Counted from the first letter of the stretch, positions 1-9,202 are shown. The stretch is 64,000 nt of DNA from Halorubrum vacuolatum (GCF_900188065.1 NZ_FZNQ01000007.1:89077-153076), one strand, 5' to 3'. Numbers and translations are program-made. The notes: generated from the letters alone by a model not told the origin.

Positions 1-118
1 CCGCCATCGACCGCCGCCCGGACTCACGATACGCCGAGACCGCGAACGCAAAGAGCACGCCGCCCGCGAGCGCCAACACCGTCGTCGTCACCACGTACGT
101 CCCCGCCAACGGATCCAT
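1..118 (-). CDS. N-terminal part of a small membrane protein, cut by the window edge
   Basis: Reading leftward from an ATG at 118, the visible 39 codons begin MDPLAGTYVVTTT and form one strongly hydrophobic segment (about residues 7-29, rich in V, L, A and G), followed by the basic stretch YRESGRR. This is the shape of an N-terminal transmembrane helix with a positively charged cytoplasmic end. The rest of the gene lies outside the window, so family assignment is not possible. It is divergent from the winged-helix gene at 307. Pairs of small membrane proteins (DUF7521 type) and ArsR-like regulators are common in haloarchaea, which makes that family a plausible guess only. Confidence 0.55.
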   Translation of the reverse strand, partial: MDPLAGTYVVTTTVLALAGGVLFAFAVSAYRESGRRSMA

Positions 119-306
119 GCATCCATTCCCCCCACGAACGCTATAAAGCTCCGGTATCGAGTATCAATATCGATACGGAAACGAACGCGGAGTTTGTTAA
201 TCCCCATCGTGTCTGAACAAAGCGTCTGACGGCCCGCTCGAACCGCATATCCGGGGAATCGGCACCGACACGCTTTTACGTCTGACAATCATTTCTGATA
301 CCGAGA

Positions 307-645
307 ATGACGGGGGAGAACCTGATCACGGTGCTCGGCAACAAGTACAACACGGACATCCTGAGCGCGACCGGCGAGGCGAAATCGGCACAGGATTTAA
401 CCGAGGAGCTGGACGTCCCGATCGCGACCTGCTACCGCCGGATCAACGAACTCGAGGAGGCGGAGCTGCTGGAGCTCCACGACCGCCCGCTCTCGGATGA
501 GCACCGCCGCGTGAAGGTGTATCGCCGGAAGGTCGACGGCGTCGAGGTCGACTTCCGCGACGGCGTCACCGTCGAGATCGAGGAGCGCTCGGCCGTGAAG
601 AACCGCCTCGACGACGTCTGGCGGAACCTCTCCTCGCCGGAGTAA
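307..645 (+). CDS. ArsR-like winged helix-turn-helix transcription regulator
   Basis: This 112-residue protein has the layout of a winged helix-turn-helix regulator. A short helix ends in ILSATGEAKSAQDL (about residues 18-31), the helix-turn-helix follows with a recognition helix around VPIATCYRRINELEEAELL (37-55), and the basic wing HRRVKVYRRKVDG lies at 65-77. The C-terminal third is acidic and could mediate dimer contacts. A TATA-like element (gcttttac, about 271-279) sits about 30 bases before the ATG, consistent with leaderless transcription. Its neighbour is the divergent truncated membrane gene, a likely regulatory target. No metal-binding cysteine cluster typical of ArsR sensors is seen, so the signal is unknown. 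Confidence 0.8.
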   Translation: MTGENLITVLGNKYNTDILSATGEAKSAQDLTEELDVPIATCYRRINELEEAELLELHDRPLSDEHRRVKVYRRKVDGVEVDFRDGVTVEIEERSAVKNRLDDVWRNLSSPE

Positions 646-729
646 CGCCCCCGTTTCTCCTCTCCGTCGCTTCGCGCGGTCTCCACAACCTCCGTGCCGT
701 ACCCCCGATCATCCCGAGTTGCCGCCCGT

Positions 730-1458
730 TCAGAACGACGGGCTGTCGGTTCGACCCATCATCGAGAAGCCGGCCGCGCGCTCGTGGATGATGATGCCGC
801 CCTGGCCGATCTCCATCGGGAAGATGTCGGTATCGATCTCCTGTTTCCGCATCTTTGCGACCCAGACGTATCGGTTGACCCCCGATTCCGTCGGCGTCTG
901 GATGAAGTAGATGTTCCCGTCGGTGAGGAAGTTCTCCAGGCCGACCTCCGTCTCCGGGAACACCGCCCCCTGCTCGTTGATGAGCAACGAGGTGAGCCCG
1001 TTCGCCTTCAGGATGTCCGAGAACTTGAGCAGGTAGGTCCGTTTCTCCTGTTCGTTCTCGAAAAAGAGCTGGAACATCGAGAGCGAATCGAGCACGAGCC
1101 GGTCGAAGTCGCCGTCCTCGATCGTCTCAAGCAGTCGGTCGACCGCCGTCGAGAAGTCGGCCTCACGCAGCATCTGCCGTTTATCAAGGATCACGATGTC
1201 GCCGTCGTCGACGTGCTCGCCGAAGGATTCGAAGCCGACCGATTCCGCCGCCGCGCGGATGTCGTCTTCGTCCTCCTCGAAGGAGACGTATACCCCGCGT
1301 TCGTCGTACTCGGAGACCCCGGTATAGAGGTACTGGATGCCGAAGATGCTTTTTCCGGTGCCCGGGTTGCCGGAGACGAGGACCGTCGACTGCGCCGTGA
1401 TGCCGCCGGAGAGGATCGAGTCGAGTCCATCGACCCCTGTAGGGACGAGCGATGACAT
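730..1458 (-). CDS. Single-domain KaiC-like (RecA-superfamily) ATPase
   Basis: This 242-residue protein is a single KaiC domain. It starts with the family signature VPTGVDGLDSILSGG, has a Walker A motif GNPGTGKS at residues 30-37, paired acidic residues after the second strand (VSFEEDEDD, about 73-81) and a Walker B strand RLVLDSLSMFQL (about 119-130). Archaeal KaiC-like proteins of this size bind ATP and are often linked to signal transduction rather than to a circadian clock. It is divergent from a HalX response regulator at 1707, so a shared signalling role is plausible but inferred. A clear TATA box (TTTATATG on the minus strand, 1484-1491) lies about 28 bases before the ATG, so transcription is probably leaderless. 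Confidence 0.85.
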   Translation of the reverse strand: MSSLVPTGVDGLDSILSGGITAQSTVLVSGNPGTGKSIFGIQYLYTGVSEYDERGVYVSFEEDEDDIRAAAESVGFESFGEHVDDGDIVILDKRQMLREADFSTAVDRLLETIEDGDFDRLVLDSLSMFQLFFENEQEKRTYLLKFSDILKANGLTSLLINEQGAVFPETEVGLENFLTDGNIYFIQTPTESGVNRYVWVAKMRKQEIDTDIFPMEIGQGGIIIHERAAGFSMMGRTDSPSF

Positions 1459-1706
1459 ATCTACGTGATATACACGACCCCCTCATATAAAGGACCAGCC
1501 GTTACGTCGACGACCTCCCGGGCTGTCGACGACCTCCCGGCCCGTCGGCTGCTCATCCCCTCCCTCCGCCCGATCGCATCATTCCTCCCGGCGCTCGCTT
1601 GGGTCACATCGCCCACGGGCTAACGCCGATAGCTTTATTCCTCAACACGACGCCTACAACTGTATGCGCGGTGAAGCATCTTCCGTCGGACCGACGGTGA
1701 TCGACG

Positions 1707-2270
1707 GTGGGTAAGCCGAACGTCCTCGTCGTCGAAGACGAGGCCGACATCGCCGCCCTGTATGCCGGCTTCTTGAGGGAGCGGTACTCGGTCACCGTCG
1801 CAACGACCGCCGCCGAGGCGATCGACGTCGTGGACGAGTCCTTCGATGCCGTGCTTCTCGACCGCCGCCTCCCGGACGGGAGCGGCGACGAGGTCCTCGA
1901 ACACATCCGCGATCGCGAGCTCGACTGTCGGGTCGCGATGGTGACCGCGGTCGAACCGGACTTCGACATCATCGACATGGGATTCGATCTGTACCTGACG
2001 AAGCCGGTGAGCCGATCCAACCTCCTCCGGGCGATCGAGACGCTTCTGGCCCGGACCGAATACGACGACTTGCTCCAGGAGGCGGCCGCGCTCGCCAGTA
2101 AACGCGCGGTGCTCAAATCGGAGAAACCGACGGCACAACTGGAGCGCAACGAGGCGTACGGCGAACTGCTTGAGCGTCTTGAGGCGCTCGATGCCGACAT
2201 CGACGACCTCACGGAATCCTTCTCGATGGACGATTATCGCGCCATGTTCCGCGACATCGGCGAGGCCTGA
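1707..2270 (+). CDS. Response regulator with receiver and HalX domains
   Basis: The 187-residue protein begins with a CheY-like receiver domain. LVVEDEAD (residues 6-13) supplies the acidic pocket, AVLLDRRLPDGSG (about 49-61) holds the phospho-acceptor aspartate, MVTAVEP gives the conserved threonine and LTKPV the conserved lysine. The C-terminal part (about 120-187) is charged and helical, as in the haloarchaeal HalX domain, and has no recognisable DNA-binding motif. The start is GTG at 1707, directly before GKPNVLVVEDEAD. No histidine kinase is seen in the window, so the partner is encoded elsewhere. The divergent KaiC-like gene may belong to the same circuit. Confidence 0.88.
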   Translation: MGKPNVLVVEDEADIAALYAGFLRERYSVTVATTAAEAIDVVDESFDAVLLDRRLPDGSGDEVLEHIRDRELDCRVAMVTAVEPDFDIIDMGFDLYLTKPVSRSNLLRAIETLLARTEYDDLLQEAAALASKRAVLKSEKPTAQLERNEAYGELLERLEALDADIDDLTESFSMDDYRAMFRDIGEA

Positions 2271-2363
2271 TCCCTTCTCCGTCCCCGTTCACGTCCGCTC
2301 CACACTCCGCTTGCAACCGCCCCACGCTTCGTTCGCGTCCGTTTTCCTCGCCATCGACTGGCC

Positions 2364-3827
2364 TCAGGACAGCTGTTCGCCGACGAGTCGGTCGGCCTCC
2401 GCGAGGAACGCGTCCCGCTCCGCGGCCGGGATGGTCGCCCCCGCGGCGACGTCGTGGCCGCCGCCGTCGCCGCCGACGGACCGACTCGCCGCCTGCATCA
2501 CCGCCGAGAGGTCGAGCCCGTCCCGGACCAACACCCCGGATCCACGGGCTGAAACCTTCAGCTCCGTCGCGTTCGCCTCGGCGAAAGCGAGTACCGGCTT
2601 CGAGCGGTCGACGGCCGGGGATCCGACAGCCATCCCCGCGACGATCCCGACGATCGTCTCGCGGATACGGCTCCCGGCGTCGAACCACTGGAGGTGCTCC
2701 TCGTGGGTAACGCCCTCCGATTTCACCCACTGCAGCCCCTCCGAGAGGTTCCGCCGGTGGGTTCGAAGCAGCGAACGAGCCTCCGCTAACGCCGTCCCGC
2801 GGTCGCCGAGACAGACGGCGAGTCCCACGTCGGCGCGCTCGTAGCGGGCCGTCGCGTTGAGCAGCGTGGAGAACTCGCTGACGTCACGGAGCTCCGTGCC
2901 GGGCTCCTCCTCGGTGAGCGTGTAGGAGGTGCCGACGAGCGTCTCGATCCGGTCCGCGGGCACCCCCGAACTCACCGCTCGTCGGATCAACGCGGAGACG
3001 AGCGTCCGCCGCTCGTCGGCGTCGAGGTCGACCCAGCGTCGCCACTCCCCGTCCGAGCGCACCTCGATATCGAGGTCGGTGAGGAACGCGACCGCGCCCG
3101 CCTCGTCGTTCGAAATACCCGGAATCCGGACGTCGGAGGCGTATTCGAGGAGCTTCGGCAACGGGCGTGTCTGCCGTCCGTACAGGTCGATGTCGGTCCG
3201 CTCCTCGAGTACGCCCGCGGCGACACCCTCGGCGACGATCGCCCCGTTGGCACCGACGAGCCCGTCGCGGCCGTTCTGCATATCCCCGACCGCCCCGACG
3301 ACCGCGAGCGCCGCGAGATCTCGATTGTCGACCGGTGGACCCCCGACGTCTTCGGCGGCCTCGGCCGCCAGCGCCCGCGCGAGGAGGTAGCTCGCGCCGG
3401 CACCCGAAAGCTCGCGCGCGCCGTTGATGCCCTCCAGCAGTGGGTTGAGGTGGAACTCCGTGTCGACGTCGGCGGGTTGGTGGTGATCCGCGATGACGGG
3501 GACGAACTCGCCGGCGGCCTCGTGTTCGGCGATGACGTCGAGCTGTCCCGAGCCGAAGTCGGTGAAACAGACGACCTCGTGCTCGCGGGCGGCGATGCCG
3601 GCGATCGATTCGGCATCGAGCTGCTTTTCGAAGACGACGTCGTGGTCGATCCCGGCCCGTGCGAGCGCGGTGGAGGCGATCCCGGCGCTCGTGAGGCCGT
3701 CGGCGTCGATGTGGGAGGCGAGCAGCACGCGGTCCGCCTCGAGCAGTCGTCGCGCACACGCGTGCGCCCGCTCGGCGAGTGCTGGAACCGGCGGGTCGCC
3801 CGGGACCGGGGTATCGGCGGCGGCCAT
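2364..3827 (-). CDS. RecJ-like single-strand-specific exonuclease (DHH family)
   Basis: This 487-residue protein is a DHH-superfamily phosphoesterase of the archaeal RecJ/GAN type. Motifs in order are SHIDADGLTSAG (residues 39-49), FTDFGSG (88-94), the name-giving IADHHQP (112-118) and the DHHA1 signature GGGHDVAAG near the C-terminus (about 450). These bind the catalytic Mn ions for 5'-3' or 3'-5' exonuclease action on single-stranded DNA or RNA. The open frame continues upstream to 3863, but a TATA-like sequence (GGTTTATCC, about 3853-3860) lies 27-33 bases before the ATG at 3827, so MAAADTPVPG is chosen as the start. The role in repair or replication is inferred from the family. Confidence 0.88.
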   Translation of the reverse strand: MAAADTPVPGDPPVPALAERAHACARRLLEADRVLLASHIDADGLTSAGIASTALARAGIDHDVVFEKQLDAESIAGIAAREHEVVCFTDFGSGQLDVIAEHEAAGEFVPVIADHHQPADVDTEFHLNPLLEGINGARELSGAGASYLLARALAAEAAEDVGGPPVDNRDLAALAVVGAVGDMQNGRDGLVGANGAIVAEGVAAGVLEERTDIDLYGRQTRPLPKLLEYASDVRIPGISNDEAGAVAFLTDLDIEVRSDGEWRRWVDLDADERRTLVSALIRRAVSSGVPADRIETLVGTSYTLTEEEPGTELRDVSEFSTLLNATARYERADVGLAVCLGDRGTALAEARSLLRTHRRNLSEGLQWVKSEGVTHEEHLQWFDAGSRIRETIVGIVAGMAVGSPAVDRSKPVLAFAEANATELKVSARGSGVLVRDGLDLSAVMQAASRSVGGDGGGHDVAAGATIPAAERDAFLAEADRLVGEQLS

Positions 3828-3971
3828 TATCCGAACGTGGCGCGTCATCGCGGATAAACCCACGCCTCCGATGGGGAACGCTCCGCGGACACGCGATGTG
3901 CCGTCGACGTGTCCGGCAGCGCTTGCCGTAACTGACAGTTATAGATGTATAGAATGATATGCACTGCATAC

Positions 3972-5267
3972 ATGACACGTGGGTTCAGCACCCGGAGTCT
4001 CCACGCCGGAGGCGAGCCGGATCCGGCGACCGGGTCGCGCGCGACGCCGATCCATCAGACGACCTCGTTCGTCTTTGAGGACGCCGACGAGGCGGCGAGG
4101 CGGTACGCGCTACAGGCCGACGGCCACATCTACTCGCGGCTCTCGAACCCGACGGTTGGCGTCTTAGAGGAGCGGCTCGCCGCGCTGGAGGGCGGCTCCG
4201 GCGCGGTCGCGACCGCGAGCGGGATGGCCGCGATGGATGCGCTCACGACCGTTCTCGCCCGTGCGGGTGACAACATCGTCGCCAGTTCGGAGATGTATGG
4301 CGGTACCTCAGCGTATCTGACGACTATCGCGAACCGCCGCGGCGTCGAGGCGCGGCTCGTCGACACCCTCGCGTACGACGCCTACGAGGAGGCGATCGAC
4401 GGGGACACCGCCTACGTCCACGTCGAGACGATCGCGAACCCCTCGCTCGTCACGCCGGATTTCGAGCGGCTCGCGTCGATCGCCCACGAGCACGCCGTGC
4501 CGCTCGTCGTCGACAACACCTTCGCGACGCCGGCGCTCTGTCGTCCCTTCGAGCACGGCGTCGACATCGTCTGGGAGTCGACGACGAAGTGGATCACCGG
4601 CAACGGCACGACGGTCGGCGGGGTCGTCGTCGACGGCGGCGTCTTTCCGTGGGACCATCCCGACGCCGACTACGACGAACTCTCCGGGGGGTCACCAGCG
4701 TTCCCGATCGACTTCGTCGAGCGGTTCGGCGACGCCGCCTTCGCGAACGTCGTCCGTCAGCGTGGGGTGCGCCCCACCGGCGGTCAGCAGTCCCCCTTCG
4801 ACGCCTGGCAGACCCTCCAAGGGCTCAACACCCTCCCGTTGCGGATGGAGCGGCACTGTGAGAACGCCCGCGCGGTCGCGGCGTTCCTCCGCGATGACGA
4901 CCGCGTCGACTGGGTCACCTATCCCGGCTTCGAGGATCACCCGACCCACGCGGAGGCGACTCGATATCTCGACGGCTACGGCGGCATGGTCACCTTCGGC
5001 GTCGCCGGCGGCTACGAGGCGGCGAAGACGGTCTGTGAGTCGGTCGAGCTGTCGAGTTTCCTCGCGAACATCGGCGACGCGAGGACGCTCGTGATCCACC
5101 CCGCCTCCACGACGCACGCCCAGTTGAGCCGAGAGGAACAGATCGCCGCCGGCGTCAGTCCCGACATGCTTCGGCTCTCCGTCGGCATCGAGGACCCCGA
5201 GGACGTGATCGCCGATCTCGATGCGGGGCTCGCGGCCGGCGAGTCCCCGCCGGGGGTGTCCCCATGA
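3972..5267 (+). CDS. metY: O-acetylhomoserine aminocarboxypropyltransferase (sulfhydrylase)
   Basis: The 431-residue protein belongs to the Cys/Met-metabolism PLP enzymes. It opens with [15 protein letters not shown], has [20 protein letters not shown] (54-73), the aspartate of VVDNTFATP (179-187) and the PLP-binding lysine K206 in [12 protein letters not shown]. The usual length for MetY is about 430. It converts O-acetylhomoserine plus sulfide to homocysteine and acetate. The ATG at 3972 (MTRGFS) is preferred to the upstream in-frame ATGs because homologues begin with this peptide. The stop overlaps the start of metX by four bases (ATGA), showing one operon and translational coupling; MetX makes its substrate. 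Confidence 0.94.
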   Translation: MTRGFSTRSLHAGGEPDPATGSRATPIHQTTSFVFEDADEAARRYALQADGHIYSRLSNPTVGVLEERLAALEGGSGAVATASGMAAMDALTTVLARAGDNIVASSEMYGGTSAYLTTIANRRGVEARLVDTLAYDAYEEAIDGDTAYVHVETIANPSLVTPDFERLASIAHEHAVPLVVDNTFATPALCRPFEHGVDIVWESTTKWITGNGTTVGGVVVDGGVFPWDHPDADYDELSGGSPAFPIDFVERFGDAAFANVVRQRGVRPTGGQQSPFDAWQTLQGLNTLPLRMERHCENARAVAAFLRDDDRVDWVTYPGFEDHPTHAEATRYLDGYGGMVTFGVAGGYEAAKTVCESVELSSFLANIGDARTLVIHPASTTHAQLSREEQIAAGVSPDMLRLSVGIEDPEDVIADLDAGLAAGESPPGVSP

Positions 5268-6538
5268 GCACGACACCGAGCGACCACGGCGTCGCCGCGC
5301 TCGGCTCGTTCACCTTCGAATGCGGGCAGTCGATCCCGGAACTGGAGGTCGCCTACGAGACCTATGGCGAGTTCGACGGCGAGAACACGGTGTTGATCTG
5401 TCACGCGCTCACCGGCAGCCAAAACGTCTCGCGGACGCCACACGCCGAGGACGCCGGGCAGGCCGGACAGGCCCGCGCGTGGTGGGACGACGTCGTCGGG
5501 CCCGGCAAGGCCATCGACACCACGAAGTACTACGTCGTCTGCGCGAACGTCCCCGGATCCTGTTATGGCACCACCGGGCCCGCAAGCGAGCGACCCGCGG
5601 ATCTCGACCATCCGACCTCGCCCGATCACGACCGCTGGGGGACCGCCTTCCCGCCGGTACAGGTGGAAGACTGGACGCGCGCGCAACGCCGCCTGCTCGA
5701 TCACCTCGGCGTCGGCCGGCTCCGGGCGGTCATCGGCGGCAGCGTCGGCGGGATGAACGCGTTGGAGTGGGCCAAACGCTATCCCGACGATGTCGATCGG
5801 CTCATCGTCGTCGCCGCCGCGGCACGTCTCGACGCCCAGTGTCTCGCGCTCGATGCGATCGCCCGGCGCGCGATCCGGGCGGATCCGAACTGGAACGGGG
5901 GCGACTACTACGGCGAGGACCGACCGGATCCGTCCCATGGGCTCGCGATCGCCCGACAGATCGGGCACGTGATGTACCTCTCGAAGGCGTCGATGGAGCG
6001 GAAGTTCGGTCGGCGGTCGGCGGGTCGCGACTCGCTCTCACGCGACGACGGTGGGCTCGGGCTCCCGACCGATCCGGCGGGGACCTTCTTCCCGTACCGT
6101 GAGGTCGAGTCCTATCTCGACTATCAGGCGGAGGGGTTCACCGATCGGTTCGATGCGAACAGCTACCTGTATCTGACGCGTGCGATGGACGAGTACGACC
6201 TCGCCGCCGGCTATACGACCGACGCGGAGGCGGTCGCCGCCTTCGAAGGCGAGACGCTGCTTGTGAGTTTCACGGGCGACTGGCACTTCACCGTGTCACA
6301 GTCCCGGGCGCTCGCGGACGCCTTCCGCGAGGTGGACGTCCCGGTCGCCCACCACGTGATCGACTCGGACCACGGGCACGACGCCTTCCTCGTCGAACCC
6401 GAACGGGTCGGTCCGCCGATCCGGGACTTCCTCGCGGACGGGGTCGAGGGCCGTGCCGTCACCGACGAGGACGACGATGGGGACGATCCCCCGGCGGTCG
6501 ATCACGCCCCCGTCCATTCGAGCCTCTTCGGTGGATGA
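5264..6538 (+). CDS. metX: Homoserine O-acetyltransferase
   Basis: This 424-residue alpha/beta-hydrolase-fold protein matches MetX. It contains [11 protein letters not shown] (45-55), the YGTTGP region (101-106), the nucleophile elbow [12 protein letters not shown] with Ser160, and the catalytic His in [13 protein letters not shown] (about 370). It acetylates homoserine with acetyl-CoA, feeding MetY encoded just upstream with a four-base overlap. The C-terminal 35 residues are highly acidic ([10 protein letters not shown]), an extension beyond the catalytic core typical of halophilic proteins. Some MetX relatives use succinyl-CoA and specificity cannot be read with certainty here, but the metY partner favours acetylation. 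Confidence 0.94.
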   Translation: MSTTPSDHGVAALGSFTFECGQSIPELEVAYETYGEFDGENTVLICHALTGSQNVSRTPHAEDAGQAGQARAWWDDVVGPGKAIDTTKYYVVCANVPGSCYGTTGPASERPADLDHPTSPDHDRWGTAFPPVQVEDWTRAQRRLLDHLGVGRLRAVIGGSVGGMNALEWAKRYPDDVDRLIVVAAAARLDAQCLALDAIARRAIRADPNWNGGDYYGEDRPDPSHGLAIARQIGHVMYLSKASMERKFGRRSAGRDSLSRDDGGLGLPTDPAGTFFPYREVESYLDYQAEGFTDRFDANSYLYLTRAMDEYDLAAGYTTDAEAVAAFEGETLLVSFTGDWHFTVSQSRALADAFREVDVPVAHHVIDSDHGHDAFLVEPERVGPPIRDFLADGVEGRAVTDEDDDGDDPPAVDHAPVHSSLFGG

Positions 6539-6610
6539 TCACGGCCGTCCCTCCGGGGTCGGCCGCTTCGATCCGAACGTTCATGGCGGGCGCTGGCGAT
6601 GGAAGGGATG

Positions 6611-6826
6611 ATGTCCGAGGAGGATCCAACCGTGCCGATCGTCTGTACCGAATGCGGGACGGAGACGCGCGTGCCCCTATCGGACGTTCCGGACGCGCTC
6701 TCGCGGCACAACGACGGCAAACACGACGGCGAGGAGGTCGCGGAGGTCGACCCGGTGTTGAAGGATCGCCTCGCCGATCTCGTCGCCGAGGATCTCGGGC
6801 TGTTCGACGAGCCGCCGGACGGCTAG
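6611..6826 (+). CDS. Mini-protein with C2H2-like zinc site
   Basis: A 71-residue protein starting MSEEDPTVPIV. It has CTEC followed after 17 residues by HNDGKH, giving the spacing C-x2-C-x17-H-x4-H that resembles a C2H2 zinc finger. The rest is acidic and helical. In-frame ATGs also occur at 6599 and 6608; the third was chosen because MSEEDP resembles common haloarchaeal N-termini, but no TATA box settles the choice. It follows metX by 72 bases and converges with another small zinc protein at 6876. Many haloarchaeal zinc-finger micro-proteins are known; the function of this one is unknown. Confidence 0.72.
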   Translation: MSEEDPTVPIVCTECGTETRVPLSDVPDALSRHNDGKHDGEEVAEVDPVLKDRLADLVAEDLGLFDEPPDG

Positions 6827-6875
6827 CTTCGTTCGGCCAACGGGTCGGTTGCCCGGATCGGTCGCCCGAGCCGAC

Positions 6876-7106
6876 TCAGTCGTTTTCGGCGAGTGCGCCC
6901 CGTGGGTTCCCCTTATGATGTAAGTTTCGGTTATCCCACTTCCTGACGGTCGTCGCCGGGATCACTTCCTCGACCTCCGCCCGTGGCCGACCCGTGTAGC
7001 CGTGTCCGGAATGCTCCGCACAGTGGGCCATGGCGTCGTGTGCGCCCTCCCAGGGGCCCGCCTCGCAGTCGTCATCGGTGCAGACGAACACTACGTCGTG
7101 TGGCAT
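6876..7106 (-). CDS. Small protein with C2H2-like zinc site
   Basis: A 76-residue protein beginning MPHDVVFVC. It carries C-x4-C (CTDDDC) followed by a histidine/cysteine group (MAHCAEHSGHGY), so it has candidate ligands for one zinc ion. The C-terminal half is basic and polar without recognised motifs. The ATG at 7106 is preferred over 7115 because a T-rich TATA-like element (GTTTTTGTG, about 7133-7141) lies about 28 bases upstream. It converges with the similar-sized zinc protein that ends at 6826. No function can be assigned; DNA, RNA or protein binding are all possible. Confidence 0.7.
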   Translation of the reverse strand: MPHDVVFVCTDDDCEAGPWEGAHDAMAHCAEHSGHGYTGRPRAEVEEVIPATTVRKWDNRNLHHKGNPRGALAEND

Positions 7107-7159
7107 GGTTATCACGCCGTTTCGTTTCAGTCACAAAAACCTTGTAGCGCAAATTATCT

Positions 7160-8290
7160 TCACTGATAACGATCGGGACGATCGGCGACACCCGCGAGAA
7201 ACCGACGGATCCGATCACAGGTGTCCTCCCAGTTCGGGTGCCGTTCGAACGTCTCCCGTGCCGCCCGGCTCATTCGACCGAGACGGTCGCGGTCGCGGAT
7301 CAACGGTTCGATCGCGTCGGCGACCGCCGCCGGATCCTCCGGCGGGATCAGCGCGCCGTTCGTATCGTTGACGAACTCCTCGGCTCCCCCACGGGCGGCG
7401 GCGATCGCCGGCAACCCGAACGCCATTCCCTCCAGATAGACGATCCCGAACGGCTCGTATCGCGACGGGACGGCAAGGACGTGCGCGTCGCGAAGCTCCT
7501 CGCGCAGTCGCTCGTCGTCGACACGGCCGAGAAACGAGACCGCCTCCGCGACCCCGCGGCGCTTCGCCAGCGTCCGGGCGTCCGCGACGCATTCGGGGTC
7601 GACGGCGGTATCGCCGACGACACGGAGCTCCCACGGTGCGTCGATCCGTGCAAGCCCCTGGATGAGCGTCTTTACCCCCTTTCGTGGCGTCACGTTGCCG
7701 ACGAAGACGACCCGGAACGGCTCACCCCGAAGGTGCTCGGCCGACGGCGACCGTCCGGTTCCGAGCCGGTCGCCCGCGGGTGGGGCGACGACGTCGTGCA
7801 GCTCGGCGCTCGGTGTGCCGACGAGCGCGGCGACCGCCCCGCGCGTCGCCGAACTGTTGTGAATGTAGCCGTCGACGCCCCGCAGATACGCGCGTTCGAG
7901 CGCCGTCACCGTCCACACACGCATCCGTGCCGTCGCCGTCGTCCCGCCGCGCCACGGTCGCCGTGTCGCCGCCGATCGGAGGTAGTGGACGAGCGCGATA
8001 ACGGGGGTGTCTCGCAACCGGCGATTGCACAGAACCACCGAAGGATGACAGAACGCGTCCTGCACCACCACGTCGCAGGCGCGAAGGCGATCGACGAGCC
8101 CCGGCGTGGCGTTCGTCGCGATCGCCCGGCGGTACCGCCGCTCCGGCAAGGAGATGACGTCAACGTCCAGTCCACGTCCTCGGAGGTGGTCCACGAGCCG
8201 ACGGTCATAGAGGTAGCCTCCCGATCGCTCGTCGAGCTCGCCGTACACGACGAATCCGACCCGCAGGGGGCCATCGCCGCCGCCGGCCAT
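7160..8290 (-). CDS. Family 4 glycosyltransferase
   Basis: The 376-residue protein has the two Rossmann-like halves of a GT-B glycosyltransferase. The N-terminal strand is RVGFVVYGELDERSGGYLYD; the second half starts at FRVVFVGNVTPRKGVKTL (the start of the Glycos_transf_1 domain) and ends in the nucleotide-sugar site VPSRYEPFGIVYLEGMAFG, with the E-x7-E pattern of retaining family 4 enzymes. It should transfer a sugar from a nucleotide sugar; acceptor unknown. The gene directly follows GTP cyclohydrolase III: ATG 8290 leaves a two-base gap, while a TTG at 8296 would overlap its stop (TTGA). The two are probably co-transcribed, an unexpected pairing. Confidence 0.88.
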   Translation of the reverse strand: MAGGGDGPLRVGFVVYGELDERSGGYLYDRRLVDHLRGRGLDVDVISLPERRYRRAIATNATPGLVDRLRACDVVVQDAFCHPSVVLCNRRLRDTPVIALVHYLRSAATRRPWRGGTTATARMRVWTVTALERAYLRGVDGYIHNSSATRGAVAALVGTPSAELHDVVAPPAGDRLGTGRSPSAEHLRGEPFRVVFVGNVTPRKGVKTLIQGLARIDAPWELRVVGDTAVDPECVADARTLAKRRGVAEAVSFLGRVDDERLREELRDAHVLAVPSRYEPFGIVYLEGMAFGLPAIAAARGGAEEFVNDTNGALIPPEDPAAVADAIEPLIRDRDRLGRMSRAARETFERHPNWEDTCDRIRRFLAGVADRPDRYQ

Positions 8291-8292
8291 GC

Positions 8293-9063
8293 TCAATCGC
8301 CCGCGGCGGGCGCTCCGAACAGTTCGACGCTGGTGCCGTCGTGTCTGCAGTCCTCCAAGGCGTGTTTGGCGGCGAAGCCGGCCTCGTGTGCGGAGGACCC
8401 GCGGCCGACGCCCACCTGTAAGGCCACCTCGACGTCCGCGGCGACGTGATCGACGGCGGCGTTGAAGGCGCGCTCCGGGAGGTCCGGACAGACCGCGATC
8501 ACGTTGTCGCCGCCGACGAAGAACGCGAGCGCCCCGTGTTTTCGGCGGAGATAGCGCATGAGCGAACCGTACGCGGCTTGGATGGTGCTGTACGTGTCGA
8601 ACTCGTTGAGACGGTCGGTGTATTTGCCCGTCGCGTCCACGACGTCGAAGTGGGCGATCTGTATGTCCGACCGGTCCGTCTCCGAGAGGTACTCACCCGA
8701 GAGCACCTCGGTCCGTCCTTCGTCCTGTGCGCTTCCTTCGATCTGGAGGCGCTCGTTCGCCGCCTCGAGCGCGTCGATGGGTCGTGCTGCGACGCCCGTC
8801 GCGAGGCTGATGCTGACCGGATAGCGGTTGCCGATCGACTCCTGGAGGGTCGCATGTGCCGCCCCATCGACGCCGTTGGTCACGGCGATCATGTTGTCGA
8901 AGCGCGTCGAAAAGACGTACGCGTCCCGGTGGCCGAGGAACTGTGCCACATCGGCGAACAGGCGGGACTGTAGCGTCTGGAGATCCATCTCCCGACGTGG
9001 CTCCGGCGTGACCGTCCACGGCCCGTAGTTGTCGATCTGGACCAGGGTCACCTGAATCGTCAC
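8293..9063 (-). CDS. gch3: GTP cyclohydrolase III
   Basis: This 256-residue protein is the archaeal enzyme that turns GTP into a formylaminopyrimidine ribosyl phosphate (FAPy), the first step towards riboflavin and the F420 deazaflavin in archaea. Recognisable segments are VTLVQIDNYGPWTVTPEPRR at the N-terminus, the first nucleotide cyclase-like palm around FSTRFDNMIAVTNG, and the duplicated palm ALAFFVGGDNVIAVCP, whose acidic residues bind Mg ions. Length agrees with the family (about 250-260). The start is GTG at 9063, with a TATA-like GTGTAAAGC (about 9088-9097) 26-34 bases upstream. A perfect 16-base palindrome lies just beyond that box. Confidence 0.92.
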   Translation of the reverse strand: MTIQVTLVQIDNYGPWTVTPEPRREMDLQTLQSRLFADVAQFLGHRDAYVFSTRFDNMIAVTNGVDGAAHATLQESIGNRYPVSISLATGVAARPIDALEAANERLQIEGSAQDEGRTEVLSGEYLSETDRSDIQIAHFDVVDATGKYTDRLNEFDTYSTIQAAYGSLMRYLRRKHGALAFFVGGDNVIAVCPDLPERAFNAAVDHVAADVEVALQVGVGRGSSAHEAGFAAKHALEDCRHDGTSVELFGAPAAGD

Positions 9064-9105
9064 GGTAACACGACCTATGTGATACCGCCGCTTTACACTT
9101 CTGTT

Positions 9106-9121
9106 ATCACGGCGCCGTGAT
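9106..9121. promoter_or_regulatory. 16-base perfect palindrome upstream of gch3
   Basis: ATCACGGCGCCGTGAT reads the same on both strands. It lies about 9 bases upstream of the TATA-like box of gch3 and 43 bases before its start, and 82 bases after the stop of the upstream gene. The position suits an operator for a dimeric regulator, or a short terminator hairpin for the gene ending at 9203. Confidence 0.5.
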
Positions 9122-9202
9122 GGGTATTATATTTTAGACATGCACGTGGGTCGTTCCGGCCGTCTCGGCCCCGTTGGGCCTTTCGGCCCGTCGTTCACCA
9201 CG

